Source: Notospermus geniculatus
Lineage: Eukaryota; Nemertea; Pilidiophora; Heteronemertea; Lineidae
Direction of reading: 5' to 3'
Assembly (NCBI GenBank): GCA_002633025.1
Contig: NMRB01000112.1
Location: forward strand, 210,805 to 274,804
Length of the DNA: 64,000 bases
A program made the translations under genes and the position numbers. The notes below the pieces were generated by a model that saw only the letters and a list, made by a program, of their open reading frames with translations, searched no databases and was not told where the DNA came from. This document shows positions 14,501 through 24,983 of this stretch, piece by piece (position 1 is the stretch's first letter; the number at the start of each line of letters is the position of its first letter).

Positions 14501-17500
14501 GACCACGAGATTTCAGGGCAGTTGCGAAGGTTTCGACCTAGTGTAGGTCTACATAAAATTGTGTACCCTACCGCACCGAAGATATTGAAGGCCCATACAT
14601 AACCTTCATTCCTCAACTGTGGAGAAACCAACAGCACAGGTAGGCCTACAGAGATTAGGAAACAAATACAATGTATGCACGCCTTATTCCAGGATCTTGG
14701 TGGGAACAGTCGAGCAAGCAGCGCTGAACATGCATTGAGACAGCCTATGTAAATGTACGGAACGTTCCAGGACAGGTTCTTGCGCCCATTGATGAAACGT
14801 GCCATGAATACCTGCTATCAAGAGGCCCTCTGTGACTGAGTATAGGAAGATTTGTCGCTGCCCGTAATGCTACAACTGCCCCGAGGTCCCAGCATGTAGA
14901 CGGTTATTGGTAAGCAATTCGATGACTATTAAACGCGCAGCAGGAGGAATATTCACCAAAGTTGGTCTTCCGGGCAGCGCCATCTGCTAAACGCTGCCGA
15001 AGAGGACAGGCAGTAATGTAATTTCGCAGAAAATCCAATGGGCTGTGTCAGCATGATATTTGGCTTCAACATGGCTTGTCGGTAATAGAACAATCCGGGT
15101 TTGTCAAGACGACAAGTCCACGTTCGTCATTTTGATGAACCCTTGTTTGTTCGTCAAAATGACGAACGTGGACTTGTCATTTTGACGAATTTAGATACTC
15201 AGTTTGGTGATAATGGAAAACGAACCTAAGTTCGTCATTTTGACGAAGCAGGGGTTTTTATTTGGGGGGGGGGGTAGATTCCTGTCACATCTGAACCTCA
15301 GAGGTGTCAGGCACCGATGTTTCCAGTGCGCCACTCAGAAGCCGACTGCGTACATGTGAAGAAAGTTGCTTTCCAAACTCGGATTGGTTCAAATGCATGA
15401 ACTGCGTCCATCGTCATCACCTCCAAAGCCGCGATGTCTGCCCATCTTGTTTGACGCTTGCCTGCCCTCTCGAGAATAAGATGCTAATGAAATTATTATC
15501 CTCATTTAATGACGCTATTAGGTTTGGCCAAAGCTGACATCAACATCATTGTGCGATGTTCTATTGTATCGTTCGCATTTTTGTGAACTTATGGCCAGGC
15601 GATTGTAGCAATGGCGGCGTATTGAACGAAGAGACCGACCACCGGATCGTGATCAAATTGGCTGACGCGTGTTGGGAACACATGGCAAACCCTGGAACCT
15701 GGATGATGAAGTCACCTACGGCAAACGTCGCATCGTGACTGCGCCTTTGAAGAAAAATATCTGACGTCCGAACAAATTATACCGTTCGATTGGAATGGCG
15801 AATACAAATCTCAACATAGTTAGGCAAACGATACGGCCGCCATCTTTATCGGCGCTCGTGCCTTATCAAGAGAAGTAGCAATTATCGCGCTATTACGAAT
15901 TAATTTCATTTTGATTTTGTACGTGTCTGCAATGGAAATCTAATGAGTAACCATCGGCTGTTCTGGTGGTCAAACGCGCTGATATCGACGAGAGGTGAAC
16001 GTCGGCGTGAAATTTCACGCGGTTTTTGCAAGAGGACAGCGGGGTTCCTGTGGCGAGTTGGCCGTACCCTGTAATCATAGCGTCACTGCCAGCGGTGCCG
16101 AGGCAAATTACCCCATTGGTGGCCAATTCAGTGTCTTTTGGGGAGATGCGGGCAGTGGTCGTATGAATGCGTGGTCGAGCATCGGTGCTGGTTACACCGC
16201 CACGCCTCTTTGTTCCTCGTCTTCTTGCGATGAAAATACAGCAGAATCCCATATATTTCGCCCACAATTTCAAGTGTGAATATACTTCTGACATAGTGAT
16301 CGCAAGCAGGACAATCCAACGCAGATTAGGGCACCACCAATGGACAATAATGTAATATACTTGTAACAAGTACTCTCTATCCGCGAGTGCAGCAGGTTTT
16401 TTCAACTCGGGTTGGGTTGATATTCAGCCATACAAGCAATGGTCGAGATAGGAAACAGCCTTTTTCAGCCTTTTCCTCAACGACACGATATTATATAACT
16501 GTCTTTTAGGTTCACTGGATGCCAGTTCCACAACTTTCAAATTTGAACTTACCGTAGGTGGCTGGTCAGTTTGACGCAGAGCGTTGTCAAAAGATACAAT
16601 GACGAATCTGATTTCACAATCACACCCAAAAAATACTTACTCTTATATTATTGAAACATGAGCATTGGACAAGAATATAGTCATCAGAATACTATTGATG
16701 AGATAAAAATTGGGTTTCCTTACCAGGACATAATCTGACATCTTAGGCATTATATCATATTTTGCTATTTGATTGAAATGTGAAGTAAAAAGGTGTGAAA
16801 ATATATATTCAAGTTTAATACGTCGAATCCTGTCAGCCATTTAATACCAGCTTACCGTATAATCTCTTATCATAAAACGAAGTTGATTTGATTCTTAAAA
16901 AAGGTGAATTCTGATTTATACTTTACACTTGACGGTTTAGTCCTGTTAACTTGAAGGATTATTTAATCTACTTGTAATCTGACCTCGAAAGATTCCTTTG
17001 AAAAGTTTTCATTTTTTTAAACGTTGATATCAGGAACATAACTTTGGGTTTTCACCCGTTTTTGAAAGTAAAGTATTTTCAAATGGAAAAACTCTTTACT
17101 CTCAGTCTCAAGGGAACCCTTGGAAACAGAAGACTGGTTTGAAGGGGCTTAACAATGTCACATGTCAAACAGAGATGAGGTAACTGATACTAAGTAGCCT
17201 ATACTCAACGGTCGGAGGTGGCTTTTTGTAGCATCAGATTCGAGTGAACCCTGTCGACAGATAACCAAGTCGTTTCCCATAGGACATACTGTCATGAATA
17301 TAATATTGATGAAGGGGCCCAGTTAGATTTTTGGTCCTTTTTTGGATAAAAACATGACATGATAGCAATTCGAGGATCCCTTTATGAACTCGAGATGACC
17401 TTGAGTGTGGGTCCATCAAATGAATAAAACCAGAAATATATCAGAAATATGTGATATTTCTGGGGAAAAAACAAAACTTGTTATAACAAAACTGGCCCAC

Positions 17501-20500
17501 GATGCGAAAAAAGGATGAATGATATCGCAAAAAATTGTACTGATGACGATGGATGATATCTAGTTTACAGCTATCAGGGAATGTGTTAATGTGTTCAATG
17601 TACCCAAAAGTGGTTAGGTCTGCCTCAAAAACTTGGTTGCCGAATAACAATCCAGTGCCATAAATATGCGGGTTAAATCAATTAAATAAGTACATAATAG
17701 ATTGGGTGTTTATTGGTCGACCATTGATTAGTAAATTGGTCTGAATTTTTACCCAGTCATTTTAAGAGAACAAAATCACAAATTTTTAAAAATTGAAATT
17801 TTGAAATTGCAAATCGACACAATACATGTAACTATTCGAATTTCATCTCTGCAGACAGTTGTAACGTGACACCGCGAGTGTTCACAACCACTGCAAAAAT
17901 CTGTGAAATTATTTCAATGAAATGGTCCATGGACCATGTGCTCACCGGGTTGGACATAACAGTCTAATGACAGAGGGATGAGCAATCTGGGTAAAGTCAA
18001 TCCCAAGTAGGTGACGATTTTCGGTTTACGCCACCTGGCGGCCATATTGGATATCCGATTGGGCCAGAACTTCACATGCACATAAAGGTCATCTGCAGAG
18101 GGCCACATAGCACATTGGAGCGCTTTGGGTCAAGTCGTCCCTGAGTTACAGCACTTTGATGATTTTCGGGTTACGCCACCTGGTGGCCATATTGGATGTC
18201 CGATCAGGCCGAAACTTCACATGCACATAAAGGTCATCTGCAGGGAGCCACATAGCAAATTGGAGCACTTTGGGTCAAGTCGTTGCTGAGTTACAGCACT
18301 TTGATGATTTTTGGGTTACGCCACCTGGTGGCCATCTTGGAAGTCAAATCAGTCCGAAATTCGACATGCATGTAAAGGTCATCTAGAGGGACGTAAATAT
18401 CAAATTTGAGCACTCCACGTCAAGTCGTTCCTGAGTAATAGCAGTTACTTGATTTTCAGGTTACGCCACCTGGCGGCCATATTGGATGTCCAATCGGGCC
18501 GAAACTTGGTATTTTTAAAGGTACCCCTCCAATGCATGTTTATGCAAGATATGAAGTTGCTCGGTGAAATAATGACAAACTGTGGCAGGTTCGTCACTTT
18601 TGTCGAACTTTGACCTCTGTGACCTTGAAAAGTAGGTCAAATCAAAAACCCGTTATATATGTTATGTATCCTTATTAGATACACCTATGATAAAAATTTG
18701 GAGAAGATCTAGTCATTAGTTCAGGAGTTATTGCACTTTTTGTGTTTTCGGTTTCCGCCACCTGGTGGCCAAGCTAAGAGTCGAATCGGACCGAAACTTG
18801 GTGTCATGGGTCATCTGACCTAGGGGTATATATGTACCAAGTTTCAGATCAATAGCTCTGGCGGTTACGAAACGTGCCCTGCTAACGGAACACGACGACG
18901 ACGGACGACGACGGACGACGACGGACGACGGACGCACAACCATTGTATAAGCTCACCACGGTGAGCTAAAAATAGTAGGAAAATGTCAACGTGGTATCGA
19001 TCAACAATTATCTGACAATAGCTATTAATACGTGGGTGTTTTGGCTACAGCATATCGCATCGTTGATGGCAGTTATCATGTGTAGGAGATTCCTTTATGT
19101 CGTTATTTGACCATAAGGTTCGTCTAATTTTCACTTGCTTTATTAAGATCGTGAATTGTCCCGTTTCAATCCCACGAAGGTGTTTTATTTCACAATATTT
19201 CTGCCAACCTAGCCGTTTTCGAAAAACACATTGTCCTTTTGTCATAAGAAGTAAGTGGTAATCACCAACGATTTGTTCACAAGATACAACGCCCAGGTCG
19301 TTGTTGTTGAATCAGTATCATTACAGTATCTCTCCAACCTTCAAAGCCACGATAATTACCAAACTTACTTTGTTGCCGATCGCGTCGAGTTACGTTGACG
19401 ATGAAAAGTGAAACCGGTCTTAAATTTACATCTCATCTAAGATCATGTCAAGTGTCACTTTCTTCTGGGTATGCGGTATAAAAAGTCATTCGACACGTAT
19501 ATCATTACATTTTAACATTCATACCTACATGTATATGATTACATTTTAACATTCGATACACATATCATTACAGTTTAACATTCGATACCGGTATCATTAC
19601 ATTTCAACATTCAATACCTGTATCATTACACTTTGACACGTTGAAGTTATTTCACTTTGAAATGCCCACAGGCACTTTAAACTTTGTAGGTATTTCAGGA
19701 CAACAGGTCAGCGACTTCATAACGACAAGATGGTTCCATATATATTTATCAAGTTGCATGGGCGTGTCCAGATCGAATAACGCCATCGGCATAAAAGGAA
19801 TAACACGCTGCAGTACAAGATATTTTATAGTATTCGTAGATATTGCCTCCAGTTATTACGTGAAAACAAAAGGGTGGTTAACCACATATTGATTATCATT
19901 TGGCCTGTGAGGTTGGCTGTCAATGTATGAGGCTTTTACAATGAAATTTTGCTTGGAATATTGTGAATTTGAGGGGGATAGGTGGAGAAATTCTGAGAAG
20001 TAATAAAAGCTCCGATGTAGGTCTATGTAAAAAAAGCACCGTTCATCTAAAATTCACTAAAAGTCATGTAAGGGGCGAGTTCATAATTTAGATTGAACCC
20101 AATGTTAGTGTTCGCGTAATAGGCCTACATCATCTGTTAGTGTCAATGCTTCCCTTTGGGATCTGCCTTACATCGTGTACATCGTCCCGAACGATGTACA
20201 CATTAGCAGAATGATTGGCGCATGTAGGAAAGATCCACATTTGTCACATATGACTAGAAGTTTCCGTTCCGGTTCTGAAGTGTGATTAGGCCTAATTAAG
20301 TGACTCAGGATGATTCCACTTGTGCTTGTGACTCAATTATAGAATTCTCCGATTTGCGATTATCAGAAACTTGTCCGTATTCTCGAAGTTTCCGTAACTC
20401 TAAGGTTTACGTTAGCTATTCTTTGCAGGGCAGAATACAAAAGGTTAAATTGGACCTCAGAGTTAAGGAGGCCTCTAGAATTCGGTCCTACATATAGGCC

Positions 20501-23500
20501 CGTATTCTAGAAGCCTCCTTAACTTTAAGGTCCACTTTAACCTTTTGTATTCTGCCCTGGAAACAATAGCTAGGTAAACTTTAGAGTTAAGGAAGAATAC
20601 GGCCCGTAGTATACGTTCTCAGTTATAGCGACAATGCATTAAAAACTCGATGGGTCGTATTCATAAAGCGGTTCTATCGTTTTATGAATACGACCCGTTG
20701 AGGTTAGAGGACAGTCTTTTTACCATGGTGATTCATACAGCAGAGTGCATGGTTCCCGCATACTGTTTTGACTCTCTAAAAATGTACTTAGCCTACGTAT
20801 GTGGAATAACGCTCATCTCTGTTCACTCATTATTTCAATTGCAGATGCGGTTTGTGTAGAAGAAGATGAAGGCATAACTCGTAGTATCACATTTTGCGTC
20901 AGCCGGGAGCTAGGCGACGAATACCATTTCCTAAAGAGATGTTCTCTTCATTTACGGCGAGATGACAGAAGAATGCCTACCTGTACCCGTGCTTCAGTTA
21001 AATTGATCCTCATAGCGAGATCTTCCCTGGTAAATACATCGGGGTAATGTGTCTGAGCAAAGGCTTTTTCCAACTCCTCCAGCTGCAGTAAAGAAAAACA
21101 AATCATTAGCGAATTTGGGGATATTCCTTGCTACATATCAAATGATATACCTTGATTGACATGTTAAGGATGCTACATTTCCAAGCCAAAAGATGTTTCA
21201 TCATTGGTACGAGTCCTAGAGGGCTGTTCATATCGTCTATCGAAGAAAACTTTACTTGCCTGCTGCAGTGTGAATGTTGTTCTGTTACGTCTTTGTTTGC
21301 GCCTGGCAAACGTCTCATCGTGGAGGTCGGGGTGGAGGCCGTAGCCACCATCTGCATTTAAGAAGGCAACAAATAAGAACGAGGAATTTCTAATCTCAGC
21401 AACAGCTAAGTGTGGATCTTCTAACGGTGCATTGATGATCGATGGTTTCTGTCTAACAGTTAACGTTCGTCAATCATTAGGGAGTTTAAGAAATCAAACG
21501 GTAAACGTTAACTTTACGACAACGTTATTTTTCATATTGCGAATTCACCAGATTATACTATTGCATTTTCGGTACAAAAAATAACGTTGTCGTAAAGTTA
21601 ACGTTTATCGTTTGATTTCTTAAACTCCCTATTGGAGAATCCCATAAAGTAAAGTAACCCGTGAAGTAAACGTTTTATACTTGGCTTTGTGCATACCACC
21701 ATTGTCTATTGATGGAATCGTGAAATGTCTATATCGGGTGGGCCAAAAAAAACGCATCGAACTTCAAATCTTGATTTCTCGACAACTCTCCATTATAATT
21801 CAATGAAATTTGGTACCGTATCATTTAAAGATGTTTTGTTGAACGTGTGAAATTTTTGCATTGATACCTTTGGTATTTGGACCGTATCACTCAATTTAAA
21901 AATCATTGAAAAAATATCCGATTCCGGAATCCGGTAAAATACGGTTGGATGAAAAATTCCCAAACTTTAAATTTTCATTTCTCATAAAATCTTTAATACA
22001 ACTCAATGAAATTTTGCCTAACACTGCTCCATGATATTGCCACTAATATGTGAAAGTATTAAACCAATAACTTTAATATCTACCCTGTGGCGCTCATTAC
22101 TATAACGCCATATTGGAATCGAGCATTTCGAAGTTTCACCATTGTCTCCTAAAATATGATGAATGATTACTATGGTTTTTACATTTGGCACCACAATCTT
22201 AATACCAAAGGTAATGTGTTGAAACTTTCACATTTTAGAAGCATAGCCACGGAACAGTACTGAGTGAATTTCCATTGGGTTATAATGAATAGTTATTGAG
22301 AAATTGAAATTTGAAGTTCGGGACGGGTTTTTTCCTATCTTATTGGATTCCGGAATCACACATTTTTACAATGATTTTTAAATTGAGTGATACGGTGCTA
22401 ATACCAAAGGTATCAACGCAAAAATTTCACACGTGAAACAAAACATCTTTACATTATACGGTACCAAATTTCATAGAATTATAATAGACAGTTGTTGAGA
22501 AATCAAGATTTGAAGTTCGATGCGTTTTTTTTGGCCCACCCGATATATTATCATCATTGAACCTATTTACCATTCACACACACCTTTCTGATTTGTGTAA
22601 AATGAACATTAATTGGAGTGAACAAGTGACACTTAGAGCCAATTTGAAACAGTAACCGACGAAGTGTGAATGAAGTTGATTAAGGGGTGTCAGCATCTCA
22701 ATCAATGCTGCCTAGAATATTCTCCATGTAAGATGTAGTTTGTGTTACAGAATCATCATGAAAATTTAAAGATGTATTGCATGCACTTGTTTTGCCACGT
22801 ATTTAGCTCAGTTGATGAAATGTGTTGTGATGAAGTTGCTTTCGAAAAAAAATTTAAAATTAAGTATTTCTCAGTTTTCGTTCCAGAGACACAAAGGTAC
22901 AAGAAGTAGGCATATCGTTTTGTGCAGGCGTAATAAATGAGCAACTTTCAAACGAAATATCACGTCGGCATAAAAATGAAATGTGCCTTTAAGTGTTATC
23001 CTATAGATATGCATCGAACATTTGAATTGAATGAGTTTGACCTGCAAACGCCTCGGTATAATTTAATGAAATAATAGAAGAGTTTATTGAATTCTCTCAA
23101 TTGCTGTAATCAACGTTGTTTGATGTTGGGAAAAACTGCTGCTATAATATGTTGATGGCTTTTGTTTAACAGAGAATCTCATCGTATTTTTATCTCCAGA
23201 TCCTTTTACACAGTTAATGTGTTTTTATCTCGACATCTCTGTAGATCTTTGCTTTGGAATCATTTCACACAGGCGAAGTAGCCCCACCCCAGGTGGTGAC
23301 CTTTACGAAGGAAACATCTCTCTGATGTCATAAATGATGAACTTATTGTCTTTGCTCAGATGTAATAAAATCCATTTTTGTCTGAGAGTTAATCGTTAAT
23401 TTCTGCAGTAAACAATTGATTATCATTGTCTATCAAATACTCTTAATACGTATAAGAGTGTTATGGATATTTATTTGTAGAGTTATTGTACATTGAAAAT

Positions 23501-24963
23501 CAAGTTGGAAATATGGAGAATTCTGATCACAAAACAAATATGGAACAGTTGAATAATAAAATATTCTTGTACCAAATTGCGGTAGGTACCGGGTATGGAT
23601 GGGTGATCCGTTGCTCCGTTACGTTAATGTAGCTATACAAAAATACCGGTTTTATTTACCTATAGATGAGGAGACTGGTTTGGGATGCACTCCATGGGAG
23701 TTGGGTATGAATAAAGTAATTCCTGTGTTTGATGTTTGTTGAGAACAATCAAAGACCACCAAAGCTCAATACTAGATGCTCGCCTGAGCTAGACGATCCT
23801 TATGGTGTACTATCAGTTTTCATAGCCAGGTCAGAAGTAATTAGCCTCTCTCTAATGCAAATTCAATAGTGCTAAGACTAAATCCATTTTCCCTCATTCA
23901 CGATACTTTTGTATGGCTAACTGAAGAACAGCCCGGTTCGCTCTTATCCCGTCCCCTGGGTACCGAACACCAGTGCGCCTGGTTAGACTTAGGAATCCCC
24001 CGGCGCCCTCGTAAGCTAGCTTATACTTTTAGCGCTCGGTAATTTAATAAAGACCAAGCGATCCTTGGCATTACACGGGGCATTAAAAGTTTGAAATATC
24101 CCCCACTCTGTTGGTTTTCCTTATTAAACCTGACACTGGTTCGACAGGGCATTAATAATTCAAGTGGGTCGCCCTATACATGGTAAGAATGAACCAACTC
24201 TGATAGCCAGATAATGTAATCCACGATGACTCGTGGCTCGACTATTATCCGCTGTTTTCTCTCCGAAATCAAACGTGGCAAATTAATGGATGTGAAAATA
24301 ACTGTGGGAGAAAGTTTGTATCGATGGCCCCTGTGAATTTCTCCGTTTAGATTAGAGACAGACTAGAAGAGTTTCACGACAGGCAAAGGGTTTATTGTCT
24401 CATTTTGAACCTGACGTTGTAATAAGTCTGCCAGGCATCCTACTTTTTTAATTCGTCGCTTTCAACACTACCCAAAAGTTGAAGAAACAGCGACATCTCA
24501 AGAGCATAAAATATACGACACACTGCTGACAAACGCGTGAAGGCTCGAGAATATAGAGTTTTCGCAAGGCCCCCGAAACGCCAACGCGAACGTATCCTTT
24601 TGTTCGGTGCTCTCTTCGTAACATCAAACAATGGGTTTGGCGTTCGCGTTGGCGTTTCGGGGGCTTTGCGGAAACTCCCTATTGTTCAAGAGCGAACCGC
24701 CCGAACATGCCGAATGACGACGGACTTGTCAATTTCATTGTGTTTGTCCGACCCTGCTTTTGTCCTGTCTCACTGTCGACAACGTCGTCATTCAGTATTA
24801 AGTCTACAGTTGTTGTTTGTCCGACCATTGCTGGTAAAAATAGAAACCGGGGAGTATGGTATTTATACTTACAGGGATTAGGTGTGCAAGGGAATCCAGT
24901 CAGGGACTCCATTCCGAGCCTGGCGGCCGGATGGAGCGCCGGTGGACAGTGGAAGCAAAACAT
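5356..24963 (-). CDS. DRGX: Drgx (DRG11/Prrxl1) paired-like homeobox transcription factor, 6 coding exons
   Basis: Drgx is a nuclear DNA-binding regulator known for dorsal-root-ganglion and dorsal-horn sensory neuron development in vertebrates. Coding exons on the minus strand, in transcript order: 24963-24873, 21351-21260, 21082-20981, 6479-5938, 5799-5699 and 5540-5356. Their lengths (91, 92, 102, 542, 101, 185) total 1113 bases, which is 370 codons plus TGA, and every splice phase agrees. The protein starts MFCFHCPP (vertebrate family start MFYFHCPP). Its homeodomain is at residues 50-109, ending [12 protein letters not shown] with Q at position 50 and the paired-class intron just before VWFQ. 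A cysteine motif CSCCV lies near 314-318 and an OAR-type motif, [19 protein letters not shown], at 334-352. That OAR motif and the N-terminus distinguish Drgx from Alx, Arx, Prrx and Vsx. At 370 residues it is longer than the roughly 263-residue human protein because of an acidic and proline-rich linker. Recognition is from memory of the family; the splice sites are read directly. Confidence 0.95.
5699..5799 (-). CDS. DRGX: Drgx coding exon 5
   Basis: A 101-base exon that joins in phase after T of codon 276. It encodes [19 protein letters not shown], then a His/Pro stretch ending PAFK. The acceptor is TATCCGCAG and the donor AAAG|GTGGGT. PAFKG at the junction parallels the ASLKGG that precedes the cysteine motif in vertebrate Drgx, which supports this small exon. 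Confidence 0.85.
5938..6479 (-). CDS. DRGX: Drgx coding exon 4 (recognition helix and acidic/proline-rich linker)
   Basis: Begins [16 protein letters not shown] at residue 96 (Q50 homeodomain class), then a long hydrophilic linker of about 160 residues rich in Ser, Asp and Gln. It ends with a run of eight prolines and a Phe/Pro segment ([14 protein letters not shown]). The acceptor is CATTTCAG and the donor AG|GTAAGT, phase 2. The proline run is read directly from repeated CCG/CCA codons near 6001-6025. Confidence 0.93.
10015..10242. mobile_element. 228-bp MITE with ~40-bp terminal inverted repeats
   Basis: Left end AGTCTGGCAACATCTATCTT continues GACCTAATGGAATGCGGAAG; the right end is its reverse complement with about two mismatches. 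The short internal sequence has no ORF. Flanks (TTTTGTAA and GTTTTTTA) are similar but not an exact target duplication. Confidence 0.8.
12412..12672. mobile_element. 261-bp foldback MITE, nearly full-length palindrome
   Basis: Starts AGGGAGTAAGAAATAAAAG and ends with the complement. Arms of about 110 bases include CTCAAAATGGACGAAAATTT and its inverse. The flanking hexamer TGTTGA occurs on both sides (12405-12411 and after 12672), a probable target-site duplication. It is non-coding and extremely AT-rich. Confidence 0.8.
13393..13893. mobile_element. 501-bp foldback element with internal telomere-like repeats
   Basis: Outer arms GGCCATATTCATGAAGCCTT and CGCAACTTTGCG pair with the right end (CGCAAAGTTGCGAGGGCTTC, GTGAATATGGC). 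Inner arms (GCCCGGGC, TTTTTTTTCCTAACC.GTATA) form a second inverted repeat around a CCTAAT/CCCTAA tract. Confidence 0.75.
13642..13730 (+). repeat. Degenerate telomere-like CCTAAT/CCCTAA tract
   Basis: About 14 tandem hexamers read as CCTAAT, CCCTAA, CCCTGA or CCCTTA, the complement of animal telomere TTAGGG. It is interstitial and lies inside a foldback element, so it was probably carried or expanded within the transposon rather than marking a chromosome fusion. Confidence 0.7.
15103..15249. repeat. Clustered hairpins built on GTTCGTCATTTTGACGAA
   Basis: A strong hairpin at 15111-15178 has arms GACAAGTCCACGTTCGTCAT and the inverse, followed by a third half-copy (TTCGTCATTTTGACGAA) at 15230-15247. 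Probably a foldback transposon end. No coding content. Confidence 0.65.
17925..18975 (+). mobile_element. Satellite-bearing element with hairpin end (Helitron/'pearl'-like candidate)
   Basis: Contains about five monomers of ~145 bases, each with TTACGCCACCTGG(C/T)GGCCAT, at 18027, 18173, 18314, 18459 and 18751. It is followed by an (ACGACGACGG)n tract at 18893-18935 and a terminal hairpin GCTCACCACGGTGAGC directly followed by CTAA. A tandem core plus 3' hairpin and CTRR-like end recalls non-autonomous Helitron-type elements such as bivalve pearl repeats. That assignment is inference; no transposase is present. A diverged, inverted copy lies at 56018-56600. Confidence 0.6.
19500..19635 (+). 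repeat. ~33-base minisatellite, about 4 copies
   Basis: Repeating unit ATCATTACA.TTTAACATTC.ATAC, with spacing 31-36 bases and a few substitutions per copy. It lies in Drgx intron 3. Confidence 0.75.
20373..20605. mobile_element. ~233-bp foldback element with CCGTATTCT termini
   Basis: Left arm CCGTATTCTCGAAGTTTCCG... and inner arm GGCAGAATACAAAAGGTTAA are repeated inverted on the right (TTAACCTTTTGTATTCTGCC, GAAGAATACGG). A separate short palindrome, GGGTCGTATTCATAAA and its inverse, lies at 20652-20696 and probably comes from a related element. Confidence 0.75.
20981..21082 (-). CDS. DRGX: Drgx coding exon 3 (homeodomain helices 1-3)
   Basis: Exactly 34 codons in phase 0, between a TACTGCAG acceptor and a CAG|GTAGGC donor. 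It encodes [17 protein letters not shown] and then [17 protein letters not shown], almost identical to the vertebrate Drgx exon. The 3' intron falls between homeodomain residues 46 and 47, the usual place in paired-class homeobox genes. Confidence 0.95.
21083..21259 (-). other. Drgx intron 2, GC-AG type
   Basis: Donor CAG|GCAAGT (21259-21254) and acceptor TACTGCAG (21083). The exon boundaries are fixed by the uninterrupted homeodomain reading TLQQ|LEELEK, so GC is the only reasonable donor. GC donors with an otherwise perfect consensus are a known minor class of spliceosomal introns. Confidence 0.88.
21260..21351 (-). CDS. DRGX: Drgx coding exon 2 (homeodomain part 1)
   Basis: Follows an acceptor ending TTAAATGCAG. 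Encodes residues 31-61, including the basic stretch [15 protein letters not shown], which is the N-terminal arm and the start of homeodomain helix 1. The donor is CAG|GCAAGT rather than GT, so the next intron is of the GC-AG class. Confidence 0.93.
21480..21629. mobile_element. 150-bp MITE, GGGAG family subtype A, copy 1
   Basis: Flanked by TA on both sides (21478-21479; 21630-21631). TIR begins GGGAGTTTAAGAAATCAAAC, with inner arms AACTTTACGACAACGTTATTT. The second copy, at 42096-42248, shares the arms and core (TATTGCATTTTCGGTACAAAA). Confidence 0.85.
21732..22546. mobile_element. 815-bp foldback element, CGGGTGGGCC termini
   Basis: Ends read ATATCGGGTGGGCCAAAAAA... and the inverse, with TIRs extending over about 170 bases (CATCGAACTTCAAATCTTGA; ATTTGGTACCGTATCATT). 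TA is present at both borders. No ORF of useful length. A probable non-autonomous DNA transposon of a TA-targeting superfamily. Confidence 0.8.
24556..24679. mobile_element. 124-bp MITE, GGGAG family subtype B, copy 1
   Basis: Right end GGGGGCTTTGCGGAAACTCCC followed by TA; left end TA then GAGTTTTCGCAAGGCCCCCG. Arms include AACGCCAACGCGAACG. The second copy is at 38156-38285. Confidence 0.8.
24873..24963 (-). CDS. DRGX: Drgx coding exon 1 (N-terminus)
   Basis: Residues 1-30 plus one base, ending at a GTAAGT donor. The start is the ATG at 24963 because the translation [10 protein letters not shown] matches the conserved family N-terminus. An in-frame ATG 16 codons upstream (25011) would give a longer protein but lacks family support. 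The single leftover T joins the AT of the next exon to make tyrosine 31. Confidence 0.9.
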
Positions 24964-24975
24964 CGGAGCTTCTGC

Positions 24976-24983
24976 TGACGTCA
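24976..24983. promoter_or_regulatory. Perfect CRE palindrome just upstream of the Drgx start codon
   Basis: TGACGTCA, the full consensus for CREB/ATF-type bZIP factors, lies 13 bases 5' of the Drgx ATG (minus strand). It could be in the 5'UTR or core promoter, but it also lies inside the alternative upstream in-frame extension. An 8-base match can occur by chance; the position is what makes it worth noting. Confidence 0.3.

Larger units (their letters stand above)
6480..20980 (-). other. Drgx intron 3 (14.5 kb), repeat-rich
   Basis: Lies between homeodomain exons 3 and 4. No internal gene is recognised. It carries foldback elements at 10015-10242, 12412-12672, 13393-13893, 15103-15249 and 20373-20605, a satellite-bearing element at 17925-18975, a minisatellite at 19500-19635 and homopolymers (13 C at 8233-8245; 11 G at 15264-15274). 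Large introns in developmental homeobox genes often hold enhancers, but none can be shown without comparison. Confidence 0.8.
21352..24872 (-). other. Drgx intron 1 (3.5 kb)
   Basis: Canonical GTAAGT donor and GCAG acceptor. It contains MITEs at 21480-21629, 21732-22546 and 24556-24679. The stretch 22600-24500 shows no repeat or gene I recognise. Confidence 0.85.

Noticed and set aside
14251-14805. 184-codon minus-strand ORF in Drgx intron 3 with hydrophobic segments
   Set aside because: No recognisable family, no clear splice context, and ORFs of this length are expected by chance in 64 kb.
15893-16405. 170-codon minus-strand ORF
   Set aside because: No motif or exon boundaries consistent with a gene; opposite frames are equally open.
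18000-18780. Regularly spaced repeats, considered as a CRISPR array
   Set aside because: Period of about 145 bases with diverged copies and no unique spacers, in a eukaryotic intron; a satellite-type repeat explains it.
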